A stretch of 64,000 nt of DNA. It comes from Azospirillum canadense. GTDB lineage: Bacteria; Pseudomonadota; Alphaproteobacteria; Azospirillales; Azospirillaceae. The stretch spans positions 719,001-783,000 of the forward strand of contig NZ_JAOQNG010000001.1 in the NCBI RefSeq assembly GCF_025961225.1. The letters run 5' to 3'. The translations under genes were made by a program, and so were the position numbers. The notes below the pieces were generated by a model. It was not told the DNA's origin, did no database searches, and saw only the letters and a program-made list of their open reading frames with translations. Positions 8,598 to 18,809 of this stretch are shown here, piece by piece; position 1 is the stretch's first letter; every line of letters begins with the position of its first letter.

Positions 8598-9485
8598 TCA
8601 GCGCGGTTCCAGCGGGTCCGACGGCAGGTGGGCGATGCCGTCCACCATCTCGTTCATGTGGCGGGCCAGCACGTCGAGGAAGGGCAGGCGGGACAGCGTC
8701 GCCTCGTCCATGTAGAGGTCGCGGCTGATTTCGATCTGCAACGCGTGGATGCCCTGGCGCGGCCGGCCGTAATGGCGGGTGGTGTAGCCGCCGGCGTAGG
8801 GCGTGTTACGGCTGACCGTGTAGCCGAGGCCGCGCAGGAAGCGCTCCGCCGACTCCATGACGACCGGCGCGCAGGCGTTGCCGAAGCAGTCGCCCAGCAC
8901 GATGTCGGCCCGCCGGGCGTCGCGGTCGCCCAGGCCCGGCGAGGGCATGGAATGGCAATCGATCAGCACGGCATGGCCGAAGCGGCTGCGGGTGTCCTCG
9001 ACCAGCTGCCGCAGGGCGGCGTGATAGGGCATGTAGAACAGGTTGACGCGCCGCACCGCCTCGGCGAAGCGCAGCTTGCCGCGGTAGATGTCCTCGCCGT
9101 TGGCGACCACCCGCGCGATGGTGCCCAGCCCCGCCGCGACGCGCGGCGAACGCGTGTTGACGTAGCTGGGCAGGCTGTCCACGAACATGTCCGGGTCGAG
9201 TTCGTAGGCCTCGCGGTTAACGTCCAGGAAGGCGCGGGGGAACAACGCGCGGATCAGCGGCACGCCCAGGGTCGGGGCGCCGCCGAAGATCTCGTCGACG
9301 AAGCAGTCCTCCGACTTGCGCAAGGCGCGCGGGTCGAGCCGCGCCGCCGCCAGGAAGTCGGCCGTGTAGCGGTTCCCGCTGTGCGGCGAGGCCAGCACGA
9401 GCGGCTTGGTCTGTTCGGCGGGGGCCAGCAGGTCGAAGGCCCGTTCCGGCTCGGTTACGGCGGCGGCGTGAGCGTCCATGGTCAC
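8598..9485 (-). CDS. N-formylglutamate amidohydrolase family protein
   Basis: A 295-residue zinc-dependent amidohydrolase of the HutG/N-formylglutamate deformylase family, which releases glutamate and formate at the end of some histidine degradation routes. Visible family blocks are PLVLASPHSGNRY with the metal-binding Ser-Pro-His, EDCFVDEIF, the ARVVANGEDIY segment and DCHSMPSPG with Asp-Cys-His. Length is typical. There are no hut genes nearby, so it may act on another N-formyl or N-acyl amino acid. It is followed by the small RNA locus on the other strand and preceded by a tRNA. Confidence 0.85.
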   Translation of the reverse strand: MTMDAHAAAVTEPERAFDLLAPAEQTKPLVLASPHSGNRYTADFLAAARLDPRALRKSEDCFVDEIFGGAPTLGVPLIRALFPRAFLDVNREAYELDPDMFVDSLPSYVNTRSPRVAAGLGTIARVVANGEDIYRGKLRFAEAVRRVNLFYMPYHAALRQLVEDTRSRFGHAVLIDCHSMPSPGLGDRDARRADIVLGDCFGNACAPVVMESAERFLRGLGYTVSRNTPYAGGYTTRHYGRPRQGIHALQIEISRDLYMDEATLSRLPFLDVLARHMNEMVDGIAHLPSDPLEPR

Positions 9486-9669
9486 TTGATGTAGTGGACG
9501 AGGACGGTCCTGTCACGCTCCGTCCCGCTCGCGTTCCAACAGTCGCGGCCGCGTTTGTGATGATGATCCCAAAAAAATGAAATCCGGGCTTGCCAGACCC
9601 CCGGGATGATGGTACACCCCACGCCCACGCCGGATGGGCCAAAACGACGGTTCGGAAGGCGGCACGGAT

Positions 9670-9744
<75 letters not shown>

Positions 9745-9748
9745 TCCA

Positions 9749-9783
9749 CGAAGGCCGGAACCCACACGGGTTGCCGGCCTTCG
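9749..9783 (+). terminator. Hairpin after tRNA-Val
   Basis: Ten-pair stem CGAAGGCCGG / CCGGCCTTCG just downstream of the tRNA. No T tract follows, so it may be a processing or weak termination signal. Confidence 0.5.
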
Positions 9784-9893
9784 CCATGTCTGGGCCATCC
9801 CAAGTCTATCGCGCTCCGTACCGTTGCCGACCTTGCGGCCCGGAAGGTCCGATGGGAACCGCGAGCGGCGGCTCCCATCGGGACAAAGGCTCC

Positions 9894-11951
9894 TTAAGCT
9901 GCGGGGCGCTGCGCGGGCGAGGCCGATGCCAGGACGGCGACCTCGCGCTCGAAGGCATTCCGTTCGTCGTTCGACAGCGTGAACTTCACGTGCACCCGGC
10001 CGTGTTCGTTGGTCTTGACCACGAAGGAGATCCGCCGCGACAGGGCGGGGGCGTACAGGCTGCCGGTCGCGCCGGGCGCGAGGGCGGGTGCGTCCACGAG
10101 CATGGCGCCGCCCGCGGACAGGTTGACGATGCGGGATCCCGTGTTTCCGGCGCCCGTTGCGTCTATCGTGCAGGGCAGGTCGACCTGGAAGCGCGGCGAG
10201 CGCCGACGGTCCACGTCGGAGGTCGCGGTGCGGACGACCCGCACCAGGATGCGCTGCAACTCGTCGATGCTCTGCGCAACGTCGCTGGCACCGGCGCGCA
10301 CGTCGTTCGCCCGCGCGCCGGTCTGGGTCGCTTCTTCCGACACCAGCGCGATGCGGGACGAAACCTGGCGGGCGGCTTGGCTGGTCTCGTTGACGGTGCG
10401 CGCGATCTCCTGCGTCGCGGCGTCCTGCTCCTCCACCGCCGCGGCGATGGACGAGGAGATGTCCGACACCTGCCCGATGGTGCCGGTCACCTCCGCCACG
10501 GTGTCCACGGCCTGCTTGGTCACCGATTCGACGTCGGTGATCAGGGTGGCGATCTCCTCCGTCGAGCGGGCGGTCTGGTTGGCCAGGTTCTTGACCTCTT
10601 GCGCGACCACGGCGAAGCCCTTGCCCGCCTCCCCGGCGCGCGCCGCCTCGATGGTGGCGTTGAGCGCCAGCAGGTTGGTCTGGCTGGCGATCTCGCTGAT
10701 CAGGCGGGCCACCGCGCCGATGCGCTCCACCGCGTCGGACAGGCGGACGATGATGGCGCTGGCCGACTCCGCCTTGGCGACAGCCTGCCCGGTCACGTCC
10801 ACCGAGGCGGCCACCTGGCGGCCGATCTCGCGGATCGAGGCCGACAGTTCGGCCGCCGCCGAGGCCACGGTCTGCGCGTTCGACAGCGCCTGGCTGGCCG
10901 CCGCCGCAACGTTCTGGGAGTTGTCGCTGACCAGGTCGGCCGAGGTGGCCATCGCCTCGGCGTTGCCGGCCATCTGGGACGCGTGCGTCGCCACGCTTTC
11001 CACCGCGGTGCGGGTTTCCCGCTCCACGGTGTCGGCCATGTAGGCCAGGGCGCGGCGCCGTTCCTCCTCGGCGGCGGCGCGGTCCTGCTCCTGCTGCGCC
11101 CGCAGCCGCTCGTTCTCCAGCCCGGCCTTGCCGAAGACGCGCACCGCCTCGGCCATCTGGCCGATCTCGTCGCCGCGCCCGTCGAACCCGACCTCGATGC
11201 GGAAATTCCCCGCGGCCATGGCCACCATGGTGGCGCGCATCCGGTCGATCGGGCCGACGACGGCCGAGCGCAGGAAGACCACCGCGACCAGGATGATGGC
11301 CAGCGTCACCAGCGCGACGCCGGTCAGGACGCGGGTCAGCGAGGCGGCGGCGCCCTCGATGTCGGCAACCGCCCCGTCGAGCCGCGCCAGCCGCTGCTCC
11401 CGCGCCTCCGTCATGGCGGCGAGGAGCCGCTCCATCTCCTCGCCCATGCTGTCGGCGACTTTGTCGAACTGGCCCATCATCGCGTTTCCGGCGGTCGGGC
11501 CGCCGTCGACATAGGCCGTCGCCATGCGCTGGCCGAGTTCGTAGAAGGGCGGGAAGGCCGTGCGGGCGGCGTCGATGGACAACACGATGGCCGACAGGCC
11601 GAGCTGGCCGGCGATGGCGCGGGCCTCGACGGCCGCCTCGTCGAACTTGTGGGCGAACTCCCGGGCCTTCTCCGGGCCGTCGTCCAGCCCATCCTGCCCG
11701 CGCGTCGCGGACACGTCGGTCAGCCATTGCTGCACCTGCGCCACGTCGTAGCGCATTTCCGCGATGTGGCCGATCAGGGGGACGACTTTGCCGCTCACCT
11801 CATTGGCGTTGGCGCGCACCGTCACGAGCGAGTCCCGCTGCGCCGCCATCTCCTGCTGCACGAGCAACGCCGCCGTGGCCGTCACGATAACGACCATCAA
11901 CGCCGCCGCCGAGGCCTTGGCCTTGATGGTCACGCTGTGCAGGACATTCAT
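9894..11951 (-). CDS. Methyl-accepting chemotaxis protein with C-terminal PilZ domain
   Basis: A 685-residue chemoreceptor. A first membrane helix lies near residues 12-31, then a helical extracytoplasmic domain, a second helix near 205-228 ([19 protein letters not shown]), a HAMP region, and the methyl-accepting signalling domain with the hairpin tip [18 protein letters not shown]. The last ~95 residues form a PilZ domain with the c-di-GMP motifs RRSPRF and NLSAGG. The protein should couple ligand or energy sensing to CheA and to c-di-GMP level; PilZ chemoreceptors of this layout are known in Azospirillum (Tlp1). Start 11951 is preferred (GGAG upstream); an in-frame ATG lies 15 codons earlier. 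The upstream gap 11952-12338 shows no gene. Confidence 0.9.
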   Translation of the reverse strand: MNVLHSVTIKAKASAAALMVVIVTATAALLVQQEMAAQRDSLVTVRANANEVSGKVVPLIGHIAEMRYDVAQVQQWLTDVSATRGQDGLDDGPEKAREFAHKFDEAAVEARAIAGQLGLSAIVLSIDAARTAFPPFYELGQRMATAYVDGGPTAGNAMMGQFDKVADSMGEEMERLLAAMTEAREQRLARLDGAVADIEGAAASLTRVLTGVALVTLAIILVAVVFLRSAVVGPIDRMRATMVAMAAGNFRIEVGFDGRGDEIGQMAEAVRVFGKAGLENERLRAQQEQDRAAAEEERRRALAYMADTVERETRTAVESVATHASQMAGNAEAMATSADLVSDNSQNVAAAASQALSNAQTVASAAAELSASIREIGRQVAASVDVTGQAVAKAESASAIIVRLSDAVERIGAVARLISEIASQTNLLALNATIEAARAGEAGKGFAVVAQEVKNLANQTARSTEEIATLITDVESVTKQAVDTVAEVTGTIGQVSDISSSIAAAVEEQDAATQEIARTVNETSQAARQVSSRIALVSEEATQTGARANDVRAGASDVAQSIDELQRILVRVVRTATSDVDRRRSPRFQVDLPCTIDATGAGNTGSRIVNLSAGGAMLVDAPALAPGATGSLYAPALSRRISFVVKTNEHGRVHVKFTLSNDERNAFEREVAVLASASPAQRPAA

Positions 11952-12338
11952 TCTTTGCTCCGCTGATTTTTCACAATTTCGCTGCCGGGCGGCCATTGAC
12001 TTGCCCGCGTCTTGCGGGCGCGGGCGGTCTGGTCTCCGAAAGCGAATCGCTTGAATTCTAGGCGGAGGAAAGCTAGTCGGAATTGGTTATGCGACTCTGA
12101 AGATCGTTACAAAACTGTCATGCGTTCTGCCAATGGTTGGCCTGTCTGGACGTGTAGTCAATTCCAAGGCGTAGTCTGTTCAATGGCTTCCAGATGCCTT
12201 GCGGACACCAGAGCAATGGGTGCGACGTTTTGGCGCATCCAGGAAGGCAGGCGGTTTTTGTTTGCCGACAAATGGATTTCCCGTCGGTCGACGCCCGTCG
12301 TCCGGAGATGCCGACGCCATCCCTGAACAGGATGGGCG

Positions 12339-12860
12339 TCAGGTGCGTATCAGCCCGTCCGGCTCGGCCGGCGCCGGGTGCTGGGGCTTCGGCGCGTTGC
12401 GCAGGTCCAGTCCGTCCAGGGCGCGGCGCAGGGCCTCCAGCCCGGCGCCGGCGGTCCCCTTGGCGTCCTCGACCGCCTGGGTGATGGCGATGCACAGGTC
12501 CTGGCGGGCGGCCGGGTCCTGCCGGCTTTCCTCCAGCAGGCGTTCGATGGAACCGACGCCGCCGTTCTGGCCCCCGCCATTTTGGCCGTCATTCTGCGGA
12601 ACCGTGCTCTTCGGGTCGATCCCGAGCAAGGGCAGCAGATAGTCGCGGCCCTTTTCCCGCGCGACCGCCACCGCCTTGTCGCCGAACTTGGCCGCGGCGG
12701 TCAGGCCGGCGTCCCAGGCCGTCAGGGCCGTCAGGACCGAGGCGGCACAGAGAGGCCCATTGGGCGTTCCCTTGGGCGTCGCCGGCGTCTCGGCCAGGGC
12801 GGGGCTCGCGGCGAGAAGGCCGGCGGACAGCAGGATGGCGAAGCGCGGGGCGGCGGTCAT
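12339..12860 (-). CDS. Putative exported protein, unknown function
   Basis: A 173-residue protein I do not recognise. It begins with a clear Sec signal peptide (basic start, hydrophobic AILLSAGLLAASPALA, cleavage after ALA), so the mature form is periplasmic or secreted. The middle holds a low-complexity GQNGGGQNGG linker near residue 91, and the C-terminus is Pro-rich. Two Cys remain in the mature part. A good CAGGAG site precedes the start at 12860. A hairpin at 12313-12340 overlaps the stop but lacks a T tract. It stands alone between a chemoreceptor and glcB. Confidence 0.7.
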   Translation of the reverse strand: MTAAPRFAILLSAGLLAASPALAETPATPKGTPNGPLCAASVLTALTAWDAGLTAAAKFGDKAVAVAREKGRDYLLPLLGIDPKSTVPQNDGQNGGGQNGGVGSIERLLEESRQDPAARQDLCIAITQAVEDAKGTAGAGLEALRRALDGLDLRNAPKPQHPAPAEPDGLIRT

Positions 12861-12922
12861 GGGACGGCTCCTGACGTGACTGGCCGACATGTGGGGCGGT
12901 GCCCGCGGCCGTTCCAGGGCAT

Positions 12923-12959
12923 GAAAAAAGCCCCCCGTCCCAGGTGGGACGAGGGGCTC
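12923..12959 (-). terminator. Rho-independent terminator of glcB
   Basis: On the minus strand AGCCCCTCGTCCCA pairs with TGGGACGGGGGGCT, followed by six T. It starts 22 bases after the glcB stop. Confidence 0.9.
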
Positions 12960-12980
12960 AAACTTTTGCTTACCGTACGC

Positions 12981-15155
12981 TTACTTCCCGTACTTGGCCT
13001 TGGCCTCGATGCGGCGGCGGTGCAGGACGGGCTCGGTGTAGCCGTTCGGCTGCTCGCGGCCCTTGAAGACGAGGTCGCAGGCAGCATTGAAGGCGACGCT
13101 GTCGTCGAAGTTCGGGGCCATCGGGCGGTAGAGCGGGTCGCCGGCGTTCTGCTGGTCCACCACGGCGGCCATGCGCTTCATCGTCTCCACGACCTGCGCC
13201 TCGGTCGCGATGCCGTGGTGCAGCCAGTTGGCGATGTGCTGGCTGGAGATGCGCAGCGTGGCGCGGTCTTCCATCAGGCCGACGTTGTTGATGTCCGGCA
13301 CCTTGGAGCAGCCGACGCCCTGGTCGATCCAGCGCACCACGTAGCCGAGGATGCCCTGGGCGTTGTTGTCCAGCTCCTGCTGGACCTCCTGCTCCGACCA
13401 GTTCGGGCGGTCGGCCATCGGGATGGTCAGGATGTCGTCCAGGCTGGCGCGGGCGCGGGCGACCAGTTCGTCCTGGCGGGCGGCGACGTTGACCTGGTGG
13501 TAGTGCAGGGCGTGCAGCGTGGCCGCGGTGGGCGAGGGCACCCAGGCGGTGTTGGCGCCGGCCTGCGGGTGGGCGATCTTGGCGGCCAGCATGTCGGCCA
13601 TGCGGTCCGGCATCGCCCACATGCCCTTGCCGATCTGCGCCCGGCCTTTCAAGCCGCACAGCAGGCCGGTGTCGACGTTCCAGTCCTCATAAGCCTTGAT
13701 CCAGGCGGACGACTTCATGTCGTTCTTGCGGATCATCGGGCCGGCTTCCATGGCCGTGTGCATCTCGTCGCCGGTGCGGTCGAGGAAGCCGGTGTTGATG
13801 AACACCACGCGCTCGGACGCCGCACGGATGGCTTCCTTGAGGTTCACCGTGGTGCGGCGCTCCTCGTCCATGATGCCCATCTTCAGCGTGTTGCGGGCCA
13901 TGCCCAGCGCGTCCTCGACGCGGCCGAACAGCTCGTCGGCGAAGGCGACCTCCTCCGGCCCGTGCATCTTCGGCTTAACGATGTAGACGGAGCCGGCGCG
14001 GCTGTTCTGGTGCGACCACTTCAGGTCGTGCAGCGCGGCCAGCGAGGTGATCATGGCGTCCAGGATGCCTTCCGGCGCCTCGCTGCCGTCCTTCAGCAGC
14101 ACGGCGTCGATGGTCATCAGGTGGCCGACGTTGCGGACCAGCATCAGGCTGCGGCCGGGCAGGACGAGGATGTCGCCGGTCGGGCTGGTGTAGACGCGGT
14201 CGGAGTTCAGCTTGCGCTCCACCTCGCCGTCGCCCTTGGGGAAGGTGGCGGTCAGGTTGCCGCGCATCAGGCCCAGCCAGTTGCGGTAGACCAGCACCTT
14301 GTCTTCCGCGTCCACCGCAGCGACCGAGTCCTCGCAGTCCTGGATGGTGGTCAGGGCCGACTCGACCACCAGGTCGGCGACGCCGGCCGGGTCGGTGCTG
14401 CCGATGGGGTGGTTGCGGTCGATGACGATTTCCAGGTGCAGGCCGTTGTTGACCAGCAGCACGGAGGTCGGGGCCGACGGGTCGCCGGTGTAGCCGGCGA
14501 ACTTTTGCGGATGGGCGAGGTAGGCGGTGCGGTCGCCGCTCAGCGCGACGGTCAGGTGCCCGTCCTCGATGATGTAGCCCACGGCGTCGGCGTGGGAGCC
14601 CTCGGTCAGCAGGGCGGCGGTGTCGAGCACGCCGCGGGCGAAGGCGATGACCTTCTCGCCGCGCTTGGGGTTGTAGCCCTTGCCGCGCTCCGCCCCGTCC
14701 GCGTCGGGGATGGCGTCGGTGCCGTAGAGTGCGTCGTACAGGCTGCCCCAGCGGGCGTTCGCCGCGTTCAGCGCGTAGCGGGCGTTCATCACCGGCACGA
14801 CGAGCTGCGGGCCGGCGGTGGTGGAGATCTCCGGATCGACGTTCGTCGTCGTCACGGCGAAGCCCGGGCCCTCCGGCAGGAGGTAGCCGATCTCCTTCAG
14901 GAATTCCGTGTGGGCCGCGCGGTCCAGCGGCCGGCCGCGGCGCTCCCGGTACCAGGCGTCGATCTTGGCCTGAAGCTCGTCGCGCTTGGCCAGCAGCGCG
15001 CGGTTGCGCGGCGCCAGATCGTGGAGAATGGCGTCAAGCCCCGACCAGAACTGCTCCGACGTGACGCCGGTGCCCGGCAGGGCCTCGTTCTCGATGAAGC
15101 GGTGAAGCTCCGTGGCAACCTGCAAGCCGCCAACCTGAATGCGTTCCGTCACCAT
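12981..15155 (-). CDS. glcB: Malate synthase G
   Basis: A 724-residue monomeric malate synthase of the G type, which condenses glyoxylate with acetyl-CoA in the glyoxylate bypass or glycolate use. Family length is about 720. Recognisable segments are [38 protein letters not shown] (the active-site region with its catalytic Arg and acidic residues), and [18 protein letters not shown]. Start 15155 has GGAAGGA upstream. It is monocistronic: a strong terminator follows, and the divergent recD2 gene lies upstream. No isocitrate lyase is seen nearby. Confidence 0.95.
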   Translation of the reverse strand: MVTERIQVGGLQVATELHRFIENEALPGTGVTSEQFWSGLDAILHDLAPRNRALLAKRDELQAKIDAWYRERRGRPLDRAAHTEFLKEIGYLLPEGPGFAVTTTNVDPEISTTAGPQLVVPVMNARYALNAANARWGSLYDALYGTDAIPDADGAERGKGYNPKRGEKVIAFARGVLDTAALLTEGSHADAVGYIIEDGHLTVALSGDRTAYLAHPQKFAGYTGDPSAPTSVLLVNNGLHLEIVIDRNHPIGSTDPAGVADLVVESALTTIQDCEDSVAAVDAEDKVLVYRNWLGLMRGNLTATFPKGDGEVERKLNSDRVYTSPTGDILVLPGRSLMLVRNVGHLMTIDAVLLKDGSEAPEGILDAMITSLAALHDLKWSHQNSRAGSVYIVKPKMHGPEEVAFADELFGRVEDALGMARNTLKMGIMDEERRTTVNLKEAIRAASERVVFINTGFLDRTGDEMHTAMEAGPMIRKNDMKSSAWIKAYEDWNVDTGLLCGLKGRAQIGKGMWAMPDRMADMLAAKIAHPQAGANTAWVPSPTAATLHALHYHQVNVAARQDELVARARASLDDILTIPMADRPNWSEQEVQQELDNNAQGILGYVVRWIDQGVGCSKVPDINNVGLMEDRATLRISSQHIANWLHHGIATEAQVVETMKRMAAVVDQQNAGDPLYRPMAPNFDDSVAFNAACDLVFKGREQPNGYTEPVLHRRRIEAKAKYGK

Positions 15156-15396
15156 AGCTGCTCGTTCCTTCCGAAGTCGAAATCACCGCGGTTTTTCGGT
15201 TTGTCGTTGTTTGGCTGACGTCGTTTCACCGCATGCCCGCCGGACCGGTTTTCCGGGCCGGTGCGGGCGTCGGGCGACAAAGTACACATTCGCGCGGCTT
15301 TGGTCTTCCTTCTAATTGGCGGACTCCGGATCGGGGGCGCGCTCTGTGCGTGTGGGGAACTCCCCTTTCGCACCCGCAGTCCCTATGTTGTGGGGC

Positions 15397-17616
15397 ATGA
15401 GCATACCCGCCGATGCATCTCCGCCAGCCGGTCAACAGCGGGATCCCCACAGGGAGTTGCTGTCCGGCCTCGTGGAGCGCGTCACCTTCCACAGCCCGGA
15501 GACCGGATTCTGCGTCCTGCGCCTGAAGGTGCGCGGGCAGCGCGACCTCGTGACGCTGGTCGGCCACGCCGCCTCGATCAGCGCGGGGGAGTTCGTGCAG
15601 GCGTCCGGGGCCTGGGTCAACGACCGCACCCACGGCCTGCAGTTCAAGGCGGACTTCCTGCGCGCCACCCCGCCGACCACGGTGGAGGGGATCGAGAAGT
15701 ATCTGGGATCGGGCCTGATCAAGGGCATCGGGCCGGTCTACGCGAAGAAGCTGGTGAAGGCGTTCGGCGACGCCGTGTTCGACGTGATCGAGCAGCAGCC
15801 GGACCAGCTGCGGAAGGTCACCGGCATCGGGCCGAAGCGGGCGCAGCGCATCGTCGCCGGCTGGGCCGACCAGAAGATCATCCGCGAGATCATGGTCTTC
15901 CTGCACACGCACGGGGTCGGCACCTCGCGCGCCGTGCGCATCTTCAAGACCTACGGGCCGGACGCCATCCAGCTGATCACCGAGAACCCGTACCGGCTGG
16001 CCCGCGACATCCGCGGCATCGGCTTCAAGACCGCCGACGCCGTCGCCTTCCGCCTGGGCATCGAGAAGACCGCGATGATCCGGGCGCGCGCCGGCATCAG
16101 CTACGCCCTGGCCGAGGCGACGGACGAGGGGCATTGCGGCGTGCCCACGGCGCAGCTGGTCCCCATGGCCGCCAAGCTGCTGGAGATCGAGCCGCCCATC
16201 GTGGAGACGGCGCTGGACCTGGAGCTGGCGGAGGGCACTGTCGTCGCCGACACGCTTGAGGGCGAGCCGTGCGTGTTCCTGGCCGGGCTGCACCGGGCGG
16301 AGTTGGCGATCGCCGACCGTCTGCGCCGGCTGGCGGAAGGGCAGGTTCCCTGGCCGCCCATCGACACCGACAAGGCGATCCCCTGGGTGGAGGAGAAGGC
16401 CGGCATCACGCTGGCCGAGGGGCAGCGGGAGGCGCTGCGCCGCGCGGTCGCGTCGAAGCTGATGGTCATCACCGGCGGGCCGGGCGTCGGCAAGACGACC
16501 CTGGTCAACAGCATCCTGACGGTGCTGAAGGCCAAGCAGCTGTCCATCGCGCTGGCCGCCCCCACCGGCCGGGCCGCCAAGCGCCTGTCGGAGAGCACGG
16601 GGATGGAGGCCAAGACCATCCACCGCCTGCTGGAGACCGATCCGAAGGCCGGCGGCTTCAAGCGCGACGAGACCTATCCGCTGGACTGCGACCTGCTGGT
16701 GGTGGACGAGACCAGCATGGTCGACGTGCCGCTGATGAACGCGCTGCTGCGCGCCGTGCCGGGGCGCGCGGCGCTGCTGTTGGTCGGGGACGTGGACCAG
16801 CTGCCGTCGGTCGGGCCAGGGCAGGTGCTGGGCGACATCATCGCGTCGGGTGCCGTGCCGGTGGTGCGGCTGACCGAGATCTTCCGGCAGGCGGCGACCA
16901 GCCGGATCATCGTCAACGCCCACCGCATCAACGCCGGCCAGATGCCGGACTGGCCCAGGGCCGGCACGCGGGAAGCGGAGGAGAGCGACTTCTACTTCGT
17001 GGAGGCGGCGACTCCGGAGGTCGGCGTGGCCCGGGTCATCGAGATCGTGCGCGACCGCATCCCGCGCCGATTCGGCTTCGACCCGGTGCGCGACGTGCAG
17101 GTGCTCTGCCCCATGAACCGGGGCGGCATGGGCGCGCGCTCGCTGAACATCGAGCTGCAGGCGGTGCTGAACCCGCCGGGCGAGCTGCGAGTCGAGCGGT
17201 TCGGCTGGGTCTTCGGCGTCGGCGACAAGGTGATGCAGGTCGAAAACGACTATGACAAAGAGGTCTACAACGGCGACCTCGGCATCGTCTCGGCCATTGA
17301 TCCGGAAGAAGGAACGCTGACCGCGACCTTCGACGGGCGGCCGGTGACCTATGAATACGGGGAGCTGGACGAAATCGTTCTGGCCTACGCGACGACGATC
17401 CACAAGAGCCAGGGCTCCGAATACCCGGTGGTCGTCATTCCCGTGGTGACCCAGCATTACACGATGCTGCAACGGAACTTGATCTACACGGGCGTGACGC
17501 GGGGCAAGCGGTTGGTCGTCATGGTCGGGCAGCGCCGGGCGCTGGCCATGGCGGTGCGCGGCGCCCAGGGCCGCCGCCGCTGGTCGAAGCTGCGCGAGTG
17601 GCTGGCGCCTCGCTGA
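15397..17616 (+). CDS. recD2: RecD2-type SF1 DNA helicase
   Basis: A 739-residue 5'-3' helicase of the RecD2/TraA-like group. An N-terminal OB-like domain is followed by helix-hairpin-helix segments (IKGIGPVYAKKLV, VTGIGPKRAQRIV), then the motor: Walker A GGPGVGKTT with Lys366, Walker B VVDETSMVD, motif III GDVDQLPSVGPG, and a C-terminal TTIHKSQGSEYPVVVIP block. It differs from RecD of RecBCD, and no recB or recC is nearby. The start is uncertain: in-frame ATGs lie at 15316 and 15385 too; 15397 is chosen because homologous RecD2 domains begin about 20 residues later. Confidence 0.9.
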   Translation: MSIPADASPPAGQQRDPHRELLSGLVERVTFHSPETGFCVLRLKVRGQRDLVTLVGHAASISAGEFVQASGAWVNDRTHGLQFKADFLRATPPTTVEGIEKYLGSGLIKGIGPVYAKKLVKAFGDAVFDVIEQQPDQLRKVTGIGPKRAQRIVAGWADQKIIREIMVFLHTHGVGTSRAVRIFKTYGPDAIQLITENPYRLARDIRGIGFKTADAVAFRLGIEKTAMIRARAGISYALAEATDEGHCGVPTAQLVPMAAKLLEIEPPIVETALDLELAEGTVVADTLEGEPCVFLAGLHRAELAIADRLRRLAEGQVPWPPIDTDKAIPWVEEKAGITLAEGQREALRRAVASKLMVITGGPGVGKTTLVNSILTVLKAKQLSIALAAPTGRAAKRLSESTGMEAKTIHRLLETDPKAGGFKRDETYPLDCDLLVVDETSMVDVPLMNALLRAVPGRAALLLVGDVDQLPSVGPGQVLGDIIASGAVPVVRLTEIFRQAATSRIIVNAHRINAGQMPDWPRAGTREAEESDFYFVEAATPEVGVARVIEIVRDRIPRRFGFDPVRDVQVLCPMNRGGMGARSLNIELQAVLNPPGELRVERFGWVFGVGDKVMQVENDYDKEVYNGDLGIVSAIDPEEGTLTATFDGRPVTYEYGELDEIVLAYATTIHKSQGSEYPVVVIPVVTQHYTMLQRNLIYTGVTRGKRLVVMVGQRRALAMAVRGAQGRRRWSKLREWLAPR

Positions 17617-17985
17617 GGTGGCCGGCTGAGGTTGTGGGCGGGCGTATGGCGACAAATTGTCACCGGCGGCACCGTCTCACGTTCCGGGTGAGGGTTTCCA
17701 AGGGCACCTTCGGGGGCGGGGCGCAGCCGCGGTGTGGGGCTAACGCTTTCATAACGAACGGAAAAGCCGGCTTTTGCGGTGGCCGGCGGCGGTGCCGTCC
17801 GGTCCCGGAAGACGGAGGTGGGGGACCGGGTTGTGGCGAGACTTCTGGTCCGAACGTATCGGTCGAGCCGCCAAGTCTTCCGGCCGACTGTCTTAGTTGT
17901 GCGGCTCTGGCCTTTGGCGTGCTTGACGGACGGCCCAAGGCCTGTGACAAAGATAATTCGGCATCCTCTATGAGCTTGAAGACAC

Positions 17986-18591
17986 ATGTTCGACCGCCCG
18001 CCCCGTCAGGGCTACCGCGCTCCCGAGATCACCAAGGCCAACGTCACCGCCACGGTTAAGTGGTTCAACCCCACCAAGGGGTTCGGCTTCGTGTCCCCCG
18101 AGGACGGTTCGCCCGACGCCTTCCTGCACGTTTCCGCGGTCCAGGCCGCGGGCTATGACGCGCTCGACGAAGGCGCCACCATCGTTTGCGACCTCGCCCG
18201 CGGCCCGAAGGGTCCGCAGGTTGCTTCCATCCAGTCCGTGGACACCTCCACGGCCTCCCAATCGTCGCGCCCGGCCCGCTCCGGCGGCGGCGGCTATGAC
18301 CGTGGCGGCTATGACCGCGGCGGCTTCGGCGGTGGCGGCGGCGGCTACGACCGCGGCGGCTGGGGCAACGACGCCGGCGGCGGCGAAGAGGTCGACGGCA
18401 CCGTGAAGTGGTTCAACGTCGACAAGGGCTTCGGCTTCATCACGCCGAGCACCGGTGGCAAGGACGTGTTCGTCCATGTGAACGTCCTGCGCCGCTCCGG
18501 CATGCAGACGCTCCAGGAAGGCGATCAGGTGCGCGTCACCGTCCGCCAGGGGCAGAAGGGCCCCGAGGCGGGCAAGGTCGAGTACCGCTAA
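17986..18591 (+). CDS. Double cold-shock-domain protein
   Basis: A 201-residue nucleic-acid-binding protein with two cold-shock domains. CSD1 starts near residue 22 (VKWFNPTKGFGFV.. then DAFLHVSAV) and CSD2 near residue 139 (VKWFNVDKGFGFI.. then DVFVHVNVL). Both keep the RNP1 (KGFGF) and RNP2 (VFVHV-like) motifs. The linker has three GGYDRGG-type repeats and is glycine-rich, so it is likely disordered. Double-CSD proteins of this layout are common in alphaproteobacteria. The 369-base gap before it (17617-17985) has no gene and may hold a long cold-responsive leader. A terminator follows. Confidence 0.9.
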   Translation: MFDRPPRQGYRAPEITKANVTATVKWFNPTKGFGFVSPEDGSPDAFLHVSAVQAAGYDALDEGATIVCDLARGPKGPQVASIQSVDTSTASQSSRPARSGGGGYDRGGYDRGGFGGGGGGYDRGGWGNDAGGGEEVDGTVKWFNVDKGFGFITPSTGGKDVFVHVNVLRRSGMQTLQEGDQVRVTVRQGQKGPEAGKVEYR

Positions 18592-18599
18592 AGCCGAAC

Positions 18600-18640
18600 A
18601 ACCGGGGCGCTTCCGCAAGGGGCGCCCCGGTTCGTTTCTG
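18600..18640 (+). terminator. Terminator after the double cold-shock gene
   Basis: Stem AACCGGGGCGC / GCGCCCCGGTT with a short interior loop is followed by CGTTTCT. It begins 9 bases after the stop codon. Confidence 0.75.
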
Positions 18641-18720
18641 TTCGATGCTTCCGCGATGAACGATGCGCTTGGATCAGGCGCGTCGCTTTCGGCGTCTCTG
18701 GATGTCTTGGCGGGGGATTT

Positions 18721-18798
18721 ACCACCAAGACAGCAAGGCACCAAGAGTCCTCGCGACCAGCACGGGGTGGATTCTTGGTGTCTTGGTGCCTTGGTGGT
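18721..18798. repeat. Inverted repeat with CCAAGRCA subrepeats
   Basis: Arms 18721-18750 and 18769-18798 match as reverse complements at 26 of 30 positions. Each arm is built from CACCAAGRCA-type units spaced about 8-9 bases apart. It lies between the convergent cold-shock and hcp genes. Confidence 0.75.
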
Positions 18799-18809
18799 GA
18801 AAACCTAAA

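Noticed and set aside
12378..15218. A 946-codon plus-strand open frame opposite glcB
   Set aside because: It is the mirror of malate synthase G; its translation is dominated by Val/Gln/Arg/His runs typical of GC-rich antisense frames and shows no motif.
15226..17655. An 809-codon minus-strand open frame opposite recD2
   Set aside because: Antisense shadow of the helicase, with low-complexity Arg/His/Gln/Val content and no domain.
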